Source of the DNA: a virus
Reading direction: 5' to 3' (one strand)
IMG/VR virus record: IMGVR_UViG_3300014720_000015
Coordinates: 1-64,000 of that record
Length of the DNA: 64,000 bases
Shown here: positions 63,629-64,000 of the stretch, in pieces
How positions within the stretch are numbered: position 1 is the stretch's first letter
Layout of the letters: each line of letters begins with the position of its first letter
Made by a program: the position numbers and the translations under genes
The notes under the pieces: generated by a model
Seen by the model: only the letters and a program-made list of their open reading frames with translations
What the model was told of the DNA's origin: nothing
The model's database searches: none

Positions 63629-64000
63629 ATGGGATTCAATAATTCAACAACAGTATTAACCGCTAAATTCACACCTTTGGGTAGACAAAGGTTAATAACT
63701 AGCACTAATAATCTAATCACTAAATTTTCATTAGGTGATTCAGATGCGAATTACAATGCAACACTAACTTTAAGTACAGGTGAAGTACCTGGTTATGGTG
63801 GTGACCTTACCAGTTCAAGCGGTGTGACAAATAACGGTGTTGCACAGAATACTGGGATTAAGAGTAATCTATTTTTATTAGGCTCAAACCCATATAAAAA
63901 TGTTGAAGCCAACTCTTCTAGATTGGTTGTCTCAAATGAAAGTATAGGTACAACAACAGTAACTGGAACCAGCCTTTCACATGATACCATTTATCTATCA
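63629..64000 (+). CDS. Fibre-type protein, 3' partial at the window end
   Basis: The frame opens with ATG at 63629, directly after the stop of the 711-residue gene, and stays open to the window end (124 residues visible). The start GFNNSTTVLTAKFTPLGRQR, then LITKFSLGDSDANY, parallels the beginning of the upstream protein, so it is a paralogous attachment module. The remaining visible part is Ser/Thr/Asn-rich, as expected for a fibre. The C-terminus lies outside the window. Confidence 0.72.
   Translation, partial: MGFNNSTTVLTAKFTPLGRQRLITSTNNLITKFSLGDSDANYNATLTLSTGEVPGYGGDLTSSSGVTNNGVAQNTGIKSNLFLLGSNPYKNVEANSSRLVVSNESIGTTTVTGTSLSHDTIYLS

Overview
The window is a 64 kb stretch of a large, AT-rich, contractile-tailed (T4-like) phage genome that most likely infects a member of the Bacteroidota, probably a flavobacterium. 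The phage assignment rests on a tail sheath, a tail tube, gp25-like and gp6-like baseplate wedge proteins, a tape measure and a T4-type replication set (gp32-like SSB, UvsX, FEN-family nuclease, DnaB-type helicase, NrdAB). The host inference rests on three promoter-like sites with the Bacteroidota layout (TTG, 20 bases, TAnnTTTG), A-rich leaders with no clear Shine-Dalgarno sequences, and SprB-type repeats in tail proteins. Almost every gene is on the + strand; the two exceptions are selfish-element genes.

Layout. 1-2815: the end of a long adhesin-like tail protein and a small unknown gene. 2951-18265: sheath, tube, gp26-like hub protein, an overlapping small gene, an unknown acidic protein, tape measure, a 1342-residue tail protein and a LysM/gp53-like protein. 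18271-24642: a 2123-residue hub protein ending in a transglycosylase-like and an M15-type peptidase domain. 24674-26604: small early-type genes. 26726-36766: SSB, UvsX, 5' nuclease, helicase, NrdB and a NrdA split by a split intein with an endonuclease gene between the halves. 36761-38961: five small-gene cassettes separated by attC-like recombination sites. 39073-64000: gp25, gp6 and a long run of baseplate, adhesin and fibre-like genes, cut by the window end.

The most unusual region is 36761-38961. Each of five small unknown ORFs is followed by an imperfect palindrome with integron attC architecture. In all five cases the R'' box of a cassette is the exact 7-base reverse complement of the R' box at that cassette's own start, which is the defining signature of integron gene cassettes. 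No integrase gene is visible, so this looks like a CALIN-type array (attC cluster lacking an integrase) inside a T4-like phage.

A second theme is selfish DNA that repairs what it interrupts. An antisense endonuclease gene sits between a truncated copy and the full copy of the start of gp6, with promoter-like motif and start codon duplicated. Another endonuclease gene behind the tail tube gene is flanked by two copies of the same terminator hairpin. NrdA is rebuilt by a split intein. A TATTTA-N3/4-TAAA motif precedes about fifteen genes, mostly structural, and is a candidate phage-specific late promoter. No tRNA, rRNA or CRISPR array was seen, and no gene-free stretch exceeds 300 bases.
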